64,000 bases of DNA from JAVBSN01 sp031556525 (lineage in GTDB: Bacteria > Bacillota > Clostridia > Lachnospirales > Lachnospiraceae). The notes beneath the pieces were generated by a model. It saw only the letters and a program-made list of their open reading frames with translations, made no database searches and was not told the DNA's origin. Every line of letters starts with the position of its first letter. The stretch's first letter is position 1. The position numbers were made by a program, and so were the translations under genes. Positions 1 through 8,293 of this stretch are shown piece by piece. The stretch is taken from the NCBI GenBank assembly GCA_031556525.1, contig JAVBSS010000006.1:29332-93331 (forward strand). The letters run 5' to 3'.

Positions 1-2
1 GT

Positions 3-287
3 GATACCATTGTTTGTATAAGCGATAATGAATACCAAGTAGACGCTTCCATAAATTTGGATGATTTAAATGACGTTATAGGAACTTCTATATCTTCCGA
101 AGATTACGATTCACTCGGTGGACACATTATTGAATTGCTAGATCATCTTCCAAGCGAAGGTGAAATTGCTACCGAAGAAAATATTACTTATAAGGTTCTA
201 TCAATAGATAAGAACCGTATAGAAACCGTTATTATGACAATTGTGCCAGAGCAAGTTGTCGAAGAAACAAATGAAGCAGACGTTTAA
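3..287 (+). CDS. CorC/HlyC-type transporter-associated protein, C-terminal part (5' end outside window)
   Basis: The frame is open from base 3 with no stop before 287, so this is the end of a gene that begins before the window. The visible residues match the C-terminal CorC/HlyC transporter-associated domain: a V-D-A-S-I-N-L-D-D-L-N start, then a glycine-rich turn (SLGGHIIELLDHLP), then a strand with YKVLSIDKNRIETV. In this family the domain follows a CNNM/DUF21 membrane part and two CBS domains. The full proteins are linked to magnesium or cobalt export at the membrane. The membrane part is not visible, so substrate is unknown. A strong terminator follows directly. Confidence 0.8.
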   Translation, partial: DTIVCISDNEYQVDASINLDDLNDVIGTSISSEDYDSLGGHIIELLDHLPSEGEIATEENITYKVLSIDKNRIETVIMTIVPEQVVEETNEADV

Positions 288-306
288 TCGTCTGCTTCGT
301 TTTATA
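273..306 (+). terminator. Rho-independent terminator of the CorC-like gene
   Basis: A perfect 10-bp stem (GAAGCAGACG paired with CGTCTGCTTC) with a 6-nt loop is followed by GTTTTATATT. The 5' arm lies inside the last codons of the gene. Confidence 0.85.
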
Positions 307-1365
307 TTATTCTTTTATAATGTAATTTTTCAAAGATATTCTATTCCAATTCTTGTCATACATTTTGTCTGAACTAACATTTAATTTAGCAATCAACTCT
401 GTTTTTCTTTCTTCCCAAACACTTTCCCTAGATAATTGACTATCGAATTCATTTATTAAAGACGCATATTCCTCATCATTTAATGATATTAATAGATTTA
501 TATTATATCCATATTCATCCTCATAAACACTCGTATATTGCCCTATACTTACACTATCCAATGCCTTTTTACATGCCTGTGTTAGCCCCGATTCTGTGTT
601 ATATTGATCTTTGCAATTTCTTTCAATATTATATTCTTCGATAATATTTTGAAGCGATTCCCCCATAGTCAATCTATCATAAACCTGATTTGCAAGTTCT
701 TTCTGACTACTCTTTCTAACAGAATCTAAATATTTCACATTTCCTTGTTCATCCGTTATTATATATCCACTTTCATCGATTTCTACCGTACTAAACAATA
801 TATTATAGTAATGTATATATGATTCTTGCTCAACTACTTCAATATCCTTCGTAAGCTCTTCTTTTAATTTATAAGCATAGTACTCTTCGGTTACAGCCTT
901 TTCTATAGTCTTCTTCTTAACCCCATATTTATCTAAAGTGTCTTGCCCTATAATTACTGTTATGTCTTCTATATTATTTTGAATTTCTTTCTTATCTTCT
1001 TTGTTAAGTTTAATCCCTTCATCAATTGCACATAAATATAACATTTTTATATTTACTATTTCGTCCAACATCTGATTTTTATAATAATCGTCATAAGTGA
1101 CGTTTTTTGCATATTCTTTATCCAACTCTTGTTTATCATACAACGAATATTTCTTTATATATTTAAGGCAATAAAACGAAATTTCATTTTCTTTTATCGT
1201 TTCTTTACCAATCTCATATACTTTCCTATTGTTATTACTAATTAATATTCCTACTATAAATATTCCAACAAATACAAGTATCACTGTTAATATTAATATA
1301 CTTATAGTTTTTTTATTACATCTTCTGATTTTTCTAATTAGTCCTATTTCATTTATATCCTTCAT
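307..1365 (-). CDS. Membrane-anchored PrsA/SurA-like peptidylprolyl isomerase family protein
   Basis: One hydrophobic segment near the N-terminus (ILILTVILVFVGIFIVGILI) is followed by a roughly 300-residue extracytoplasmic part with a SurA-N-like helical region and a degenerate parvulin-type region (HYYNILFSTVEI, then a later SIGQYTSVYEDEYGYNI). Proteins of this type fold or chaperone secreted proteins outside the membrane. I chose the start at 1365 because AAAGGGTG precedes that ATG. A longer frame starting at 1416 would run through the ilvC terminator. No clear catalytic parvulin signature is visible, so it may be a chaperone only. It is the last gene of a leftward block and follows ilvC. 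Confidence 0.6.
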   Translation of the reverse strand: MKDINEIGLIRKIRRCNKKTISILILTVILVFVGIFIVGILISNNNRKVYEIGKETIKENEISFYCLKYIKKYSLYDKQELDKEYAKNVTYDDYYKNQMLDEIVNIKMLYLCAIDEGIKLNKEDKKEIQNNIEDITVIIGQDTLDKYGVKKKTIEKAVTEEYYAYKLKEELTKDIEVVEQESYIHYYNILFSTVEIDESGYIITDEQGNVKYLDSVRKSSQKELANQVYDRLTMGESLQNIIEEYNIERNCKDQYNTESGLTQACKKALDSVSIGQYTSVYEDEYGYNINLLISLNDEEYASLINEFDSQLSRESVWEERKTELIAKLNVSSDKMYDKNWNRISLKNYIIKE

Positions 1366-1377
1366 CTTTTCACCCTT

Positions 1378-1408
1378 TAAAAAAATGGGCGACGTTTGCG
1401 TCGCCCAT
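1378..1408 (-). terminator. Rho-independent terminator of ilvC
   Basis: On the minus strand GGGCGACG pairs with CGTCGCCC around a CAAA loop, extended by two A-T pairs, and is followed by seven T residues. It lies between ilvC and the foldase gene, so the latter probably has its own promoter or depends on readthrough. Confidence 0.9.
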
Positions 1409-1422
1409 AATAACATATATAA

Positions 1423-2442
1423 TTAGTTATTGATAAATTTATCTTCTTCATTATTCCAGCTATATAATTGACGAATCTCTTCTCCAACTACTTCTGCTGG
1501 ATGCTCAGCTGATAATTTTCTCATTGCTCTAAAGTGAGCTTGTCCACCAGCTTCTGACATATCTAATAAGAAATCTTTAGCAAATGTTCCATCTTGGATA
1601 TCTGTTAATACTTTCTTCATTGCTTTCTTAGTATCTTCAGTAATAATCTTAGATCCAGTTATATAATCACCATATTCTGCTGTGTTAGAGATTGAATATC
1701 TCATTCCTGCAAAACCTGATTGATATATTAAGTCAACAATTAATTTCATCTCATGAATACACTCGAAGTAAGCATTTCTTGAATCATATCCAGCTTCTAC
1801 TAATGTCTCATAACCTGCTTGCATAAGTGCACATACACCACCACAAAGAACTGCTTGCTCACCAAATAAGTCAGTCTCAGTCTCTGTTCTAAATGTAGTC
1901 TCAAGAACACCAGCTCTTGCTCCACCAATTGCTGCTGCATAAGCTAAAGCTTTGTCTAATGCTTGTCCTGAACCATCTTGGTGTACAGCTACTAAACAAG
2001 GAACACCCTTACCTGCTTGGTACTCACTTCTTACTGTATGTCCAGGTCCCTTTGGAGCTATCATTGTAACATCAACATTTGCTGGTGGTACGATTTGTCC
2101 AAAATGGATTGCAAAACCATGAGCAAACATTAACATGTTTCCTGCTTCTAGGTTAGGAGCGATATCTTCTTTGTACATCTGTGCTTGTTTCTCATCGTTG
2201 ATAAGAATCATTATGATATCAGCTTTCTTTGCTGCCTCTGCTGCAGTATATACTTCAAATCCTTGAGCAACAGCCTTTGCCCATGATTTACTTCCCTCGT
2301 ATAAACCGATAATAACGTTTGCACCTGATTCCTTTGCGTTAAGTGCATGAGCATGACCTTGGCTACCGTAACCGATAACTGCTATAGTCTTGCCCTCTAA
2401 TACTGATAAATTACAATCTTCTTGATAATAAATATTTGCCAT
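1423..2442 (-). CDS. ilvC: Ketol-acid reductoisomerase (NAD(P)+)
   Basis: This enzyme converts acetolactate or acetohydroxybutyrate to the dihydroxy acid in valine, leucine and isoleucine synthesis. The N-terminal Rossmann motif GYGSQGHAHALN is clear, followed by the APKGPGHTVR segment and the helical C-terminal domain with the acidic metal-binding motifs (TDLFGEQAVLCGG). At 339 residues it is a normal class I length. It has a good ribosome binding site (GGAGG) and lies 63 bp after ilvN in the same direction, so the two form an operon. The order ilvN-ilvC is usual; the large subunit ilvB is not in the window. Confidence 0.97.
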   Translation of the reverse strand: MANIYYQEDCNLSVLEGKTIAVIGYGSQGHAHALNAKESGANVIIGLYEGSKSWAKAVAQGFEVYTAAEAAKKADIIMILINDEKQAQMYKEDIAPNLEAGNMLMFAHGFAIHFGQIVPPANVDVTMIAPKGPGHTVRSEYQAGKGVPCLVAVHQDGSGQALDKALAYAAAIGGARAGVLETTFRTETETDLFGEQAVLCGGVCALMQAGYETLVEAGYDSRNAYFECIHEMKLIVDLIYQSGFAGMRYSISNTAEYGDYITGSKIITEDTKKAMKKVLTDIQDGTFAKDFLLDMSEAGGQAHFRAMRKLSAEHPAEVVGEEIRQLYSWNNEEDKFINN

Positions 2443-2505
2443 TTCTAACTTCCTCCTATAAATATGTAAATATATTGGTATTACTTTATATTAAGTAATT
2501 ACTTT

Positions 2506-2991
2506 TTAGTTACTGCTTCCTCTTGTTAAACCAGTAAGACCTGTTCTTACTAAACTCTGAAGTTCAAATCCTTCTAATAAATCTAAGAATGCTTCTACCT
2601 TACTAACATTACCTGTTAATTCAATCATTATTGAACCCTTAGAAACATCTACAATCTTTGCTCTAAATACATCTGCAACTGCAATTATTTGTTGTTTCTC
2701 TTCTCTAGTTGCCTTAACTTTAATTAGTACAAGTTCTCTACATACTGAAGTACCATCTTTAAGTTCTTCTATCTCAACTACATCTTCTAGTTTATTAAGT
2801 TGTTTCTCAATCTGATCTAATATTCTATCGTCTCCGCTAACGGCTACTGTCATTCTAGAATACTTAGGATTCTCTGTTACTCCAACTGTTAATGAATCAA
2901 TATTATAGCCTCTGCGACTAAACATTCCTGAAACACGACTTAAAACTCCTGATGTGTTATCTACCAAAAGTGATAATACCATTTGTTTCAT
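2506..2991 (-). CDS. ilvN: Acetolactate synthase small (regulatory) subunit
   Basis: An N-terminal ACT domain (VLSLLVDNTSGVLSRVSGMF, then RRGYNIDSLTVG) is followed by the C-terminal small-subunit domain with VCRELVLIKV. It binds the catalytic IlvB subunit and carries valine feedback inhibition in the family. About 161 residues is the usual size. I prefer the ATG at 2991, which has AGGTGG eight bases upstream; an ATG at 3003 has no room for a binding site. It sits upstream of ilvC in the same operon. No T-box or leader peptide is visible in the 90 bp before it. Confidence 0.93.
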   Translation of the reverse strand: MKQMVLSLLVDNTSGVLSRVSGMFSRRGYNIDSLTVGVTENPKYSRMTVAVSGDDRILDQIEKQLNKLEDVVEIEELKDGTSVCRELVLIKVKATREEKQQIIAVADVFRAKIVDVSKGSIMIELTGNVSKVEAFLDLLEGFELQSLVRTGLTGLTRGSSN

Positions 2992-3096
2992 ACCAACATC
3001 CACCTTTCTTCTCTTAATTCATGCATCTTTTCAGCCTAACTGTCATTGTAACAACTATTATTAGGCTTGTCAATTATTTATTAAGCCTCTTACTCT

Positions 3097-5517
3097 CTAT
3101 TTTCCTAGCAATTCCTTAACTAATTGAACAGCTTCTGCTGCATCCTTTGAATAACCATCAGCGCCAATTTCCTTAGCAAAACTTTCCGTAATAACTGCGC
3201 CACCTATTATTACCTTCGCTTTACACTTTTTATTCTTTGCTATTTTCACTACCTCTTCCATTCTCATCATAGTAGTAGTCATTAGTGCTGACAATCCAAT
3301 TATAGCCGCTTTTTCTTCTATAGCTTTGTCTACAATCTCCTCAGCTGGTATATCTTTACCCATATCAATTACATTATAACCATAATTTTTCAACATAAGC
3401 ACTACTAAATTCTTACCAATATCATGTATATCACCTTCCACTGTTGCAATTACTATAGTCGGAAGTTTTTTATCACTACCCTTCTTCTTTAACAATGGTT
3501 CTAAATGTGATATTGCCATTTCCATAGTTTCTGCACTTGCTATTAATTGTGGCAAGAAATATTTTTTCTCATCAAACAACACACCAACTTTATTAATTGC
3601 TGGTATCAGTTCTTCTTCTATAATAATATCTGGTAATATTCCCTCTTCCAATCTAGCTATAACATCTTCAATAACTGTTCTTTTATTTCCTTTTAGTACA
3701 TCTCCATATACTTTACTTATAATATCTACATCACTATTTCTATTTTGAACAGTATTACTATTAGAAGTATCTATAGCCGATACATTTTCAATATAAGTTA
3801 TATCTGCATTTTCTTTGTTTAATAATAAGTCTGCAGCGTATGCGCCATTCATCAAAAGACTTTGTGAAGGGTTAGCTATAGCCATTGTAAGTCCCTTTGA
3901 TATTGCTAAAGTTAAGAATGCTGTGTTCACAAAAATTCTCTCTGGTAATCCAAATGATATATTAGATAACCCGCAAATTGTAGCTAATTCTAATTCATTC
4001 TTACAGTATTCTATAGTTTCTAAAGCTTCAATTGCTGCATTTTTATTAGCACCAACCGTAGCCACAAGTCCATCAACTATTATATCTTCTTTTCTAAAGC
4101 CACATTCAATAGCTTTATCTAGTATAGTATTTATAATGTTAATCTTCTCTTCTTTGTTCTTTGGCAATCCTTCAGCAGATAATGGTAATAATATAAACAT
4201 AGCACCATATTTCTTGGCGATAGGAAGCAATTTCTCAATCTTATCTTCTTCTAAGGAAATAGAATTAATTAATGCTCTTCCTGGATATATTCTTAGTGCT
4301 GCTTCTATAACATCTACATAACTTGAATCAATGCATAGTGGCAGATTAACCGCATTTGAAACCTCATATATAGATTTAATCATCATATCTTTTTCATCAA
4401 TACCGTTGGTACCCATATTAATATCTAAGATTGCCGCTCCACTTTTTTCTTGTTCTTCCGCCATAGAGACTACTAAATCAAGCTTTCCTGCTCTTAATTC
4501 TTCTTGCAATTTCTTCTTTCCTGTAGGATTAATTCTCTCTCCTACTACCATAAAAGAACCATTTATATCTATATCAACAGTTTTTCTCTCTGATGATACT
4601 ACTCTCTTATATTTTGAACTTATTTCAGGAGAATCTAACAATTTAACACTTTGAGCTAATGCTTCAATGTGCTTAGGTGTTGTTCCGCAACAACCCCCTA
4701 TTATATTCGCTCCTGCATCTACTAATTTTCTTCCATAATCAGCAAATTCCCTAGGCGTCATTGGATATATAGTTTCTCCATCTACTAACTCAGGTAATCC
4801 TGCATTAGGTTTAGCAACAATAGGTATATTAGCATATGTCTTCATCTCTTCTATTAATGGTATCATTTGTTCAGGCCCTGTCGAACAATTAAGACCTACT
4901 GCATCTACACCTAAACTTTGCAATACAACCATTGCTGTTTTAGGATCTGTTCCATATAAAGTTCTACCATCCTCATTATAGGTCATAGACACTATAATAG
5001 GTAAATCACACATTTCCTTTATCGCAATAACCGCAGCCCTTGCTTCTGCTAGGCTCATTATTGTCTCAACAACAAATAAGTCCACTTCTGCCTCAACCAT
5101 ATATTTCACTTGCTCTTTATATATCCCTACTAATTCCTCAAACTGCAAGTCTCCAATAGGGTATAATTGCTTGCCAGTCATTGTAATATTTCCCGCTGCA
5201 TATCCTCTATACCCTGCAGCTGCTATAGCTTTCTTAGATATACCTACTAGCTCTTTGTTCATATGCTCAATGTCATTTTCTAAACCATATTCAGCTAATT
5301 TTATCCTATTTCCTGAAAAGGTAGGTGTATATATAATATTACTCCCAGCTTCAATATAGCTTTTTTGCAGTTCTACCATTTTATCTGGATTATCTAATAT
5401 CCATTTTTCAGGACACACACCTATAGGCATGCCCGCTTTAATAAGATTAGTACCTGTCGCACCATCTAGTAATAATATTTTATCATTAATTAGTTTTCTA
5501 AATTGTTCTCTAGTCAT
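3097..5517 (-). CDS. metH: Cobalamin-dependent methionine synthase, short form without reactivation domain
   Basis: It transfers the methyl group of methyl-tetrahydrofolate to homocysteine through a cobalamin cofactor. Domains in order: homocysteine methyltransferase (LLDGATGTNL at the start, zinc cysteines in GLNCSTG and near residue 275 in GGCCGT), pterin-binding domain from about residue 315 (VVGERINPTGKKK), cobalamin cap, and B12-binding domain with DIHDIGKN near residue 697, whose histidine is the lower ligand to cobalt. The protein stops after the B12 domain: at 806 residues it lacks the C-terminal AdoMet-binding reactivation domain of the ~1200-residue enzyme. In many Firmicutes that domain is a separate protein, which is not seen here. 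Confidence 0.93.
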   Translation of the reverse strand: MTREQFRKLINDKILLLDGATGTNLIKAGMPIGVCPEKWILDNPDKMVELQKSYIEAGSNIIYTPTFSGNRIKLAEYGLENDIEHMNKELVGISKKAIAAAGYRGYAAGNITMTGKQLYPIGDLQFEELVGIYKEQVKYMVEAEVDLFVVETIMSLAEARAAVIAIKEMCDLPIIVSMTYNEDGRTLYGTDPKTAMVVLQSLGVDAVGLNCSTGPEQMIPLIEEMKTYANIPIVAKPNAGLPELVDGETIYPMTPREFADYGRKLVDAGANIIGGCCGTTPKHIEALAQSVKLLDSPEISSKYKRVVSSERKTVDIDINGSFMVVGERINPTGKKKLQEELRAGKLDLVVSMAEEQEKSGAAILDINMGTNGIDEKDMMIKSIYEVSNAVNLPLCIDSSYVDVIEAALRIYPGRALINSISLEEDKIEKLLPIAKKYGAMFILLPLSAEGLPKNKEEKINIINTILDKAIECGFRKEDIIVDGLVATVGANKNAAIEALETIEYCKNELELATICGLSNISFGLPERIFVNTAFLTLAISKGLTMAIANPSQSLLMNGAYAADLLLNKENADITYIENVSAIDTSNSNTVQNRNSDVDIISKVYGDVLKGNKRTVIEDVIARLEEGILPDIIIEEELIPAINKVGVLFDEKKYFLPQLIASAETMEMAISHLEPLLKKKGSDKKLPTIVIATVEGDIHDIGKNLVVLMLKNYGYNVIDMGKDIPAEEIVDKAIEEKAAIIGLSALMTTTMMRMEEVVKIAKNKKCKAKVIIGGAVITESFAKEIGADGYSKDAAEAVQLVKELLGK

Positions 5518-5599
5518 AGCACACTCCTTATCTTCAATAAAATATATTCTAACATAAACTTATCTTTTGTAAAAGGTGTAACTCCCCTTATTTTTCCGC

Positions 5600-5630
5600 A
5601 AAAAAGAGGAGTGGCTATCCACTCCTCTAA
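5600..5630 (-). terminator. Rho-independent terminator of hpf
   Basis: A perfect 10-bp stem AGAGGAGTGG/CCACTCCTCT with a 4-nt loop, followed on the minus strand by a run of T. Confidence 0.9.
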
Positions 5631-5633
5631 TCA

Positions 5634-6161
5634 CTAAAATTCTGGTTCAATTAATCCAAATGTATTACCCTTACGTTTGTATACTACATTAACTTCATCT
5701 GTTGTTGCATTTCTAAATACATAGAAATTATGTCCTAACAACTCCATCTGTACACAAGCATCTTCTGGAAACATTGGTTTAACTGCAAAACTCTTACTTC
5801 TAATTATATTAATCTCTTCTTCATCTACATCTTCATCATCCAAAAATTCTGGTGTAAAGTATTTTGCACTTTGTTCTTGATCAATAAGTTTTTTCTTATA
5901 TTTAGATATCTGTCTCTCTAAAATCTCAATAACTAGATCAATAGAAACATACATATCATCACTTACTTGCTCTGCTCTAATTATATGACCTTTGATAGGA
6001 ATAGTAACCTCTATCTTCTGTCTATCTTTCTCTACGTTAAATGTAACGTGTACTTCTGCATCCTCCGTAAAATATTTTTCTAGTCTGTCAAACTTATCAT
6101 ATACTGAATTCTTCAGACCGTCTGTCACCTCGATGTTTTTGCCACTAATTATGTACTTCAT
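5634..6161 (-). CDS. hpf: Long-form ribosome hibernation promoting factor
   Basis: The N-terminal S30AE/YfiA domain (MKYIISGKNIEVTDGLKNSV) binds the 30S subunit. The C-terminal domain of about 60 residues (KSFAVKPMFPEDACVQMELL, ending NTFGLIEPEF) drives 100S dimer formation in long-form proteins. At 175 residues it is the typical Firmicutes long form. I place the start at the ATG at 6161, with AAGGAG nine bases upstream; the TTG three codons earlier is less likely. It stands alone with its own terminator. Confidence 0.95.
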   Translation of the reverse strand: MKYIISGKNIEVTDGLKNSVYDKFDRLEKYFTEDAEVHVTFNVEKDRQKIEVTIPIKGHIIRAEQVSDDMYVSIDLVIEILERQISKYKKKLIDQEQSAKYFTPEFLDDEDVDEEEINIIRSKSFAVKPMFPEDACVQMELLGHNFYVFRNATTDEVNVVYKRKGNTFGLIEPEF

Positions 6162-6468
6162 ACTGTCCAACTCCTTCTTACATAGGATTAAAGTCTTACG
6201 ACTTTCATGTAAACCGCAAAATGTTCTGTGCGACTTGCATATGAATATTATACCATAAATGAGTAAAATATCAATGTTTTTTGTATATTTTTTATATATT
6301 TTTCAGATATATTTTTAATTTATTTCTAAATTATGTACTCAATTCATATAATTTTCATACATCTCAAAAGTCAATACTTTTTCTCATTTTATTTCTTTTT
6401 CATAAATTCTAACAAAACCTTTGTTCTGCATTTTCGATATTTTTTTATGCTTTTCAGCACCTCAAAAT

Positions 6469-6540
6469 TGTGGATAATGTTGATAACTTTGTGTATAAGT
6501 CCATTTTGCGCCATTTTTAACTCACATTTTTTGTGGGTAA
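6469..6540 (-). promoter_or_regulatory. Cluster of three phased DnaA-box-like 9-mers
   Basis: TGTGGATAA at 6469, TGTGTATAA at 6490 and TGTGGGTAA at 6532 match the complement of the DnaA box TTATNCACA; the first is the perfect TTATCCACA and the last has one deviation. All three have the same orientation. Their starts are 21 and 42 bp apart, that is two and four helical turns. They lie in an AT-rich, gene-free region. No dnaA or dnaN gene is nearby, so this is not obviously oriC. Confidence 0.5.
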
Positions 6541-6696
6541 CTACCTTAATTCACTCTTTTACATAACTAAGTGTTACTTATTATGTCTACTTACTATTTT
6601 TTTATTTGTGCATTTTGACTATTTTTCGTTTTTTATAATTTTCCACTTGACTTTTTTCGATGAATATTTTTATTTTTCAACACTCACATACAACAA

Positions 6697-6731
6697 AGGA
6701 CCTATGTCATTTTATCAATAACATAGGTCCT
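6697..6731 (-). terminator. Hairpin terminator after the first NlpC/P60 gene
   Basis: An 11-bp stem AGGACCTATGT/ACATAGGTCCT with a 13-nt loop lies ten bases after the stop codon. The T-run on the minus strand is short. Confidence 0.65.
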
Positions 6732-6740
6732 CACACACAT

Positions 6741-8006
6741 TTAATTAGCCACTCTTCGCGCACAGCAAGGAGTTCTATAATTTACACTTGATATAGTAAT
6801 TCCTGTTCTCTCAGTACTCGCATGAACTACTTGTCCATTACCCATATACATAGTAACGTGACTTATTCTTCCATTGCTTCCTCTATAGAATAACAAATCT
6901 CCTGGTTGCAAACTATCTAAACTCACTTCACTACCAACATTTGATTGATCCGCAGATGTTCTAGGTAAGCTATATCCAAAATTAGCATATACACTCATTA
7001 CAAATCCTGAACAATCAGTTCCATTTGTTAAACTTGTTCCTCCATATACATATGGATTTCCAACAAATTGCAATGCATATTCTACTATATCGCTTCTTCC
7101 ACTTCCACCGCTTTCGCCTATCGAAACTGTTGGTTGAGAATTTGTAGAATTATTATTACTTGATGCATTTTCATTATTTGATACATTTTCGTTATTTGAA
7201 GTTTTTGTTTTATCTGTTTTCTTACTATTCGATTTCTCTTCTGCTTCTTTTTTCTCTCTAGCTATCTTCTCTTCTTCAGCCTTCTTAATCAATTCTTCCT
7301 CTTCTTTAGAAATTGCGTCTGCTAATTGAAAATCAACATCAACATATTCTGCCGATACATATCCTATCGTATTATCATCTGTCTCTATCTTGATCCATTC
7401 TTCAGATAACTCTATTACTTTATAAGTATTTCCCTCTGAAGCTAAACCGATACAATCAGATTCAACACTCTGTTCTTCTCTTACAAATAGTAGTTCAGTG
7501 GTTACTTCTGCTTCTTTAGGCAAATTAGCCTCTGCATATTCACCTGCCTCATCGTTTCTCATAGTAAATTCATTCTTTACGTATCCGATTACATTTCCTG
7601 ACTCTATCTTAGTCCATTCTTCGCCTTCTTCTACGATTGTAGCAGCTGAACCTACATATAATTTACCAACAACCTCTGATTCCTCATCCGCTTCTAAACG
7701 TACATTAAGGTATAATTCAGCTTTTGGAAGTAATACATTTTCAAATCTAGGGTATTTACTGATATTAACTCCTGCATATCTCTCTACATATATATTAGTT
7801 TCTTTATTTTGTGTTTCTCCTATGTAAGTATTATTTTCATCTACTGTATCTGTATTACCGTTAGTCTCTTCTACATATTTATCTATAGTTGCAGTTATAT
7901 TTACCATACTACCATCTATTGCTTCGTTTGCGTTAACAATGTTATTATCAATCATTATTCCGCTAGCTATCATCACTGCAGCTATCATATATGCTGATTT
8001 TCTCAT
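6741..8006 (-). CDS. Secreted SH3-NlpC/P60 peptidoglycan hydrolase (paralogue 1)
   Basis: A signal peptide (basic MRKSAY, then a hydrophobic core) leads to two bacterial SH3 domains at about residues 90-150 and 165-225. A Lys/Glu-rich stretch and a Ser/Asn/Thr-rich linker come next, then a C-terminal NlpC/P60 domain from about residue 305. The catalytic cysteine is in TDCSGF (about residue 332) and the histidine in HVTMYMGNGQ. Enzymes of this type cleave D-Glu-meso-DAP bonds in wall peptides. It is the third of three tandem paralogues. A triple WalR-like box and a TATAAT lie directly upstream, pointing to control by the WalRK wall-stress system. Confidence 0.9.
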   Translation of the reverse strand: MRKSAYMIAAVMIASGIMIDNNIVNANEAIDGSMVNITATIDKYVEETNGNTDTVDENNTYIGETQNKETNIYVERYAGVNISKYPRFENVLLPKAELYLNVRLEADEESEVVGKLYVGSAATIVEEGEEWTKIESGNVIGYVKNEFTMRNDEAGEYAEANLPKEAEVTTELLFVREEQSVESDCIGLASEGNTYKVIELSEEWIKIETDDNTIGYVSAEYVDVDFQLADAISKEEEELIKKAEEEKIAREKKEAEEKSNSKKTDKTKTSNNENVSNNENASSNNNSTNSQPTVSIGESGGSGRSDIVEYALQFVGNPYVYGGTSLTNGTDCSGFVMSVYANFGYSLPRTSADQSNVGSEVSLDSLQPGDLLFYRGSNGRISHVTMYMGNGQVVHASTERTGITISSVNYRTPCCARRVAN

Positions 8007-8036
8007 TATTAAACCTCCTTGTTCTATATTATATAT

Positions 8037-8064
8037 GTTACAAAATTGTTACATATATGTTACA
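8037..8064 (-). promoter_or_regulatory. Triple WalR-box-like repeat with -10 element upstream of paralogue 1
   Basis: On the minus strand TGTAAC occurs three times with exactly 5 bp between copies, an 11-bp period. This gives two overlapping matches to the WalR/YycF consensus TGTWAH-N5-TGTWAH. A TATAAT follows at once, then AAGGAGG and the ATG at 8006. There is no good -35 hexamer; the boxes cover that position, as expected for an activated promoter. Confidence 0.7.
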
Positions 8065-8221
8065 AGGTTATTCTAACAAGATTACATTCCTATGTCAACA
8101 CTCCATTTATTAACATTTTATTAAGTATAACTAGATTATTATCCCATATGGTCGTATTTTGTCTCAATATGCATTTTTACAAAACCTCTAGATTAAAAAT
8201 ATCCTCAAACCATACTTAATA

Positions 8222-8272
8222 TATAAAAAACAAGTGCATATGAACTATTGCCTATTGTTCACATACACTTGT
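8222..8272 (-). terminator. Rho-independent terminator after NlpC/P60 paralogue 2
   Basis: A 16-bp stem at 8230-8245 with 8257-8272 has two positions that pair only as G-U on the minus strand, which fixes the orientation. A GTTTTTT run follows. Confidence 0.85.
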
Positions 8273-8293
8273 AAATATTCTTATTATATATTA

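Larger units (their letters stand above)
6162..6740. other. 580-bp AT-rich intergenic region between hpf and the wall-hydrolase cluster
   Basis: No convincing gene is present. The left part must hold the hpf promoter. The middle holds the DnaA-box-like cluster listed separately, and the right end holds the terminator of the first NlpC/P60 gene. Short frames here are T-rich and lack ribosome binding sites. Confidence 0.6.

Noticed and set aside
307..1416. Longer start for the foldase gene at 1416
   Set aside because: The added residues would be encoded by the ilvC terminator hairpin, and a better ribosome binding site precedes the ATG at 1365.
3815..4321. Plus-strand open frame inside metH
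   Set aside because: It is the antisense of a well-supported gene and has no ribosome binding site or recognisable domain.
6469..6540. Definite oriC
   Set aside because: Only three boxes, no dnaA, dnaN, rpmH or gyrase genes in the window, and no visible unwinding element beyond general AT-richness.
6333..6721. Plus-strand short frames in the hpf-NlpC/P60 gap
   Set aside because: They are rich in Phe, Ser and Ile as expected of AT-rich non-coding DNA, lack binding sites and overlap each other.
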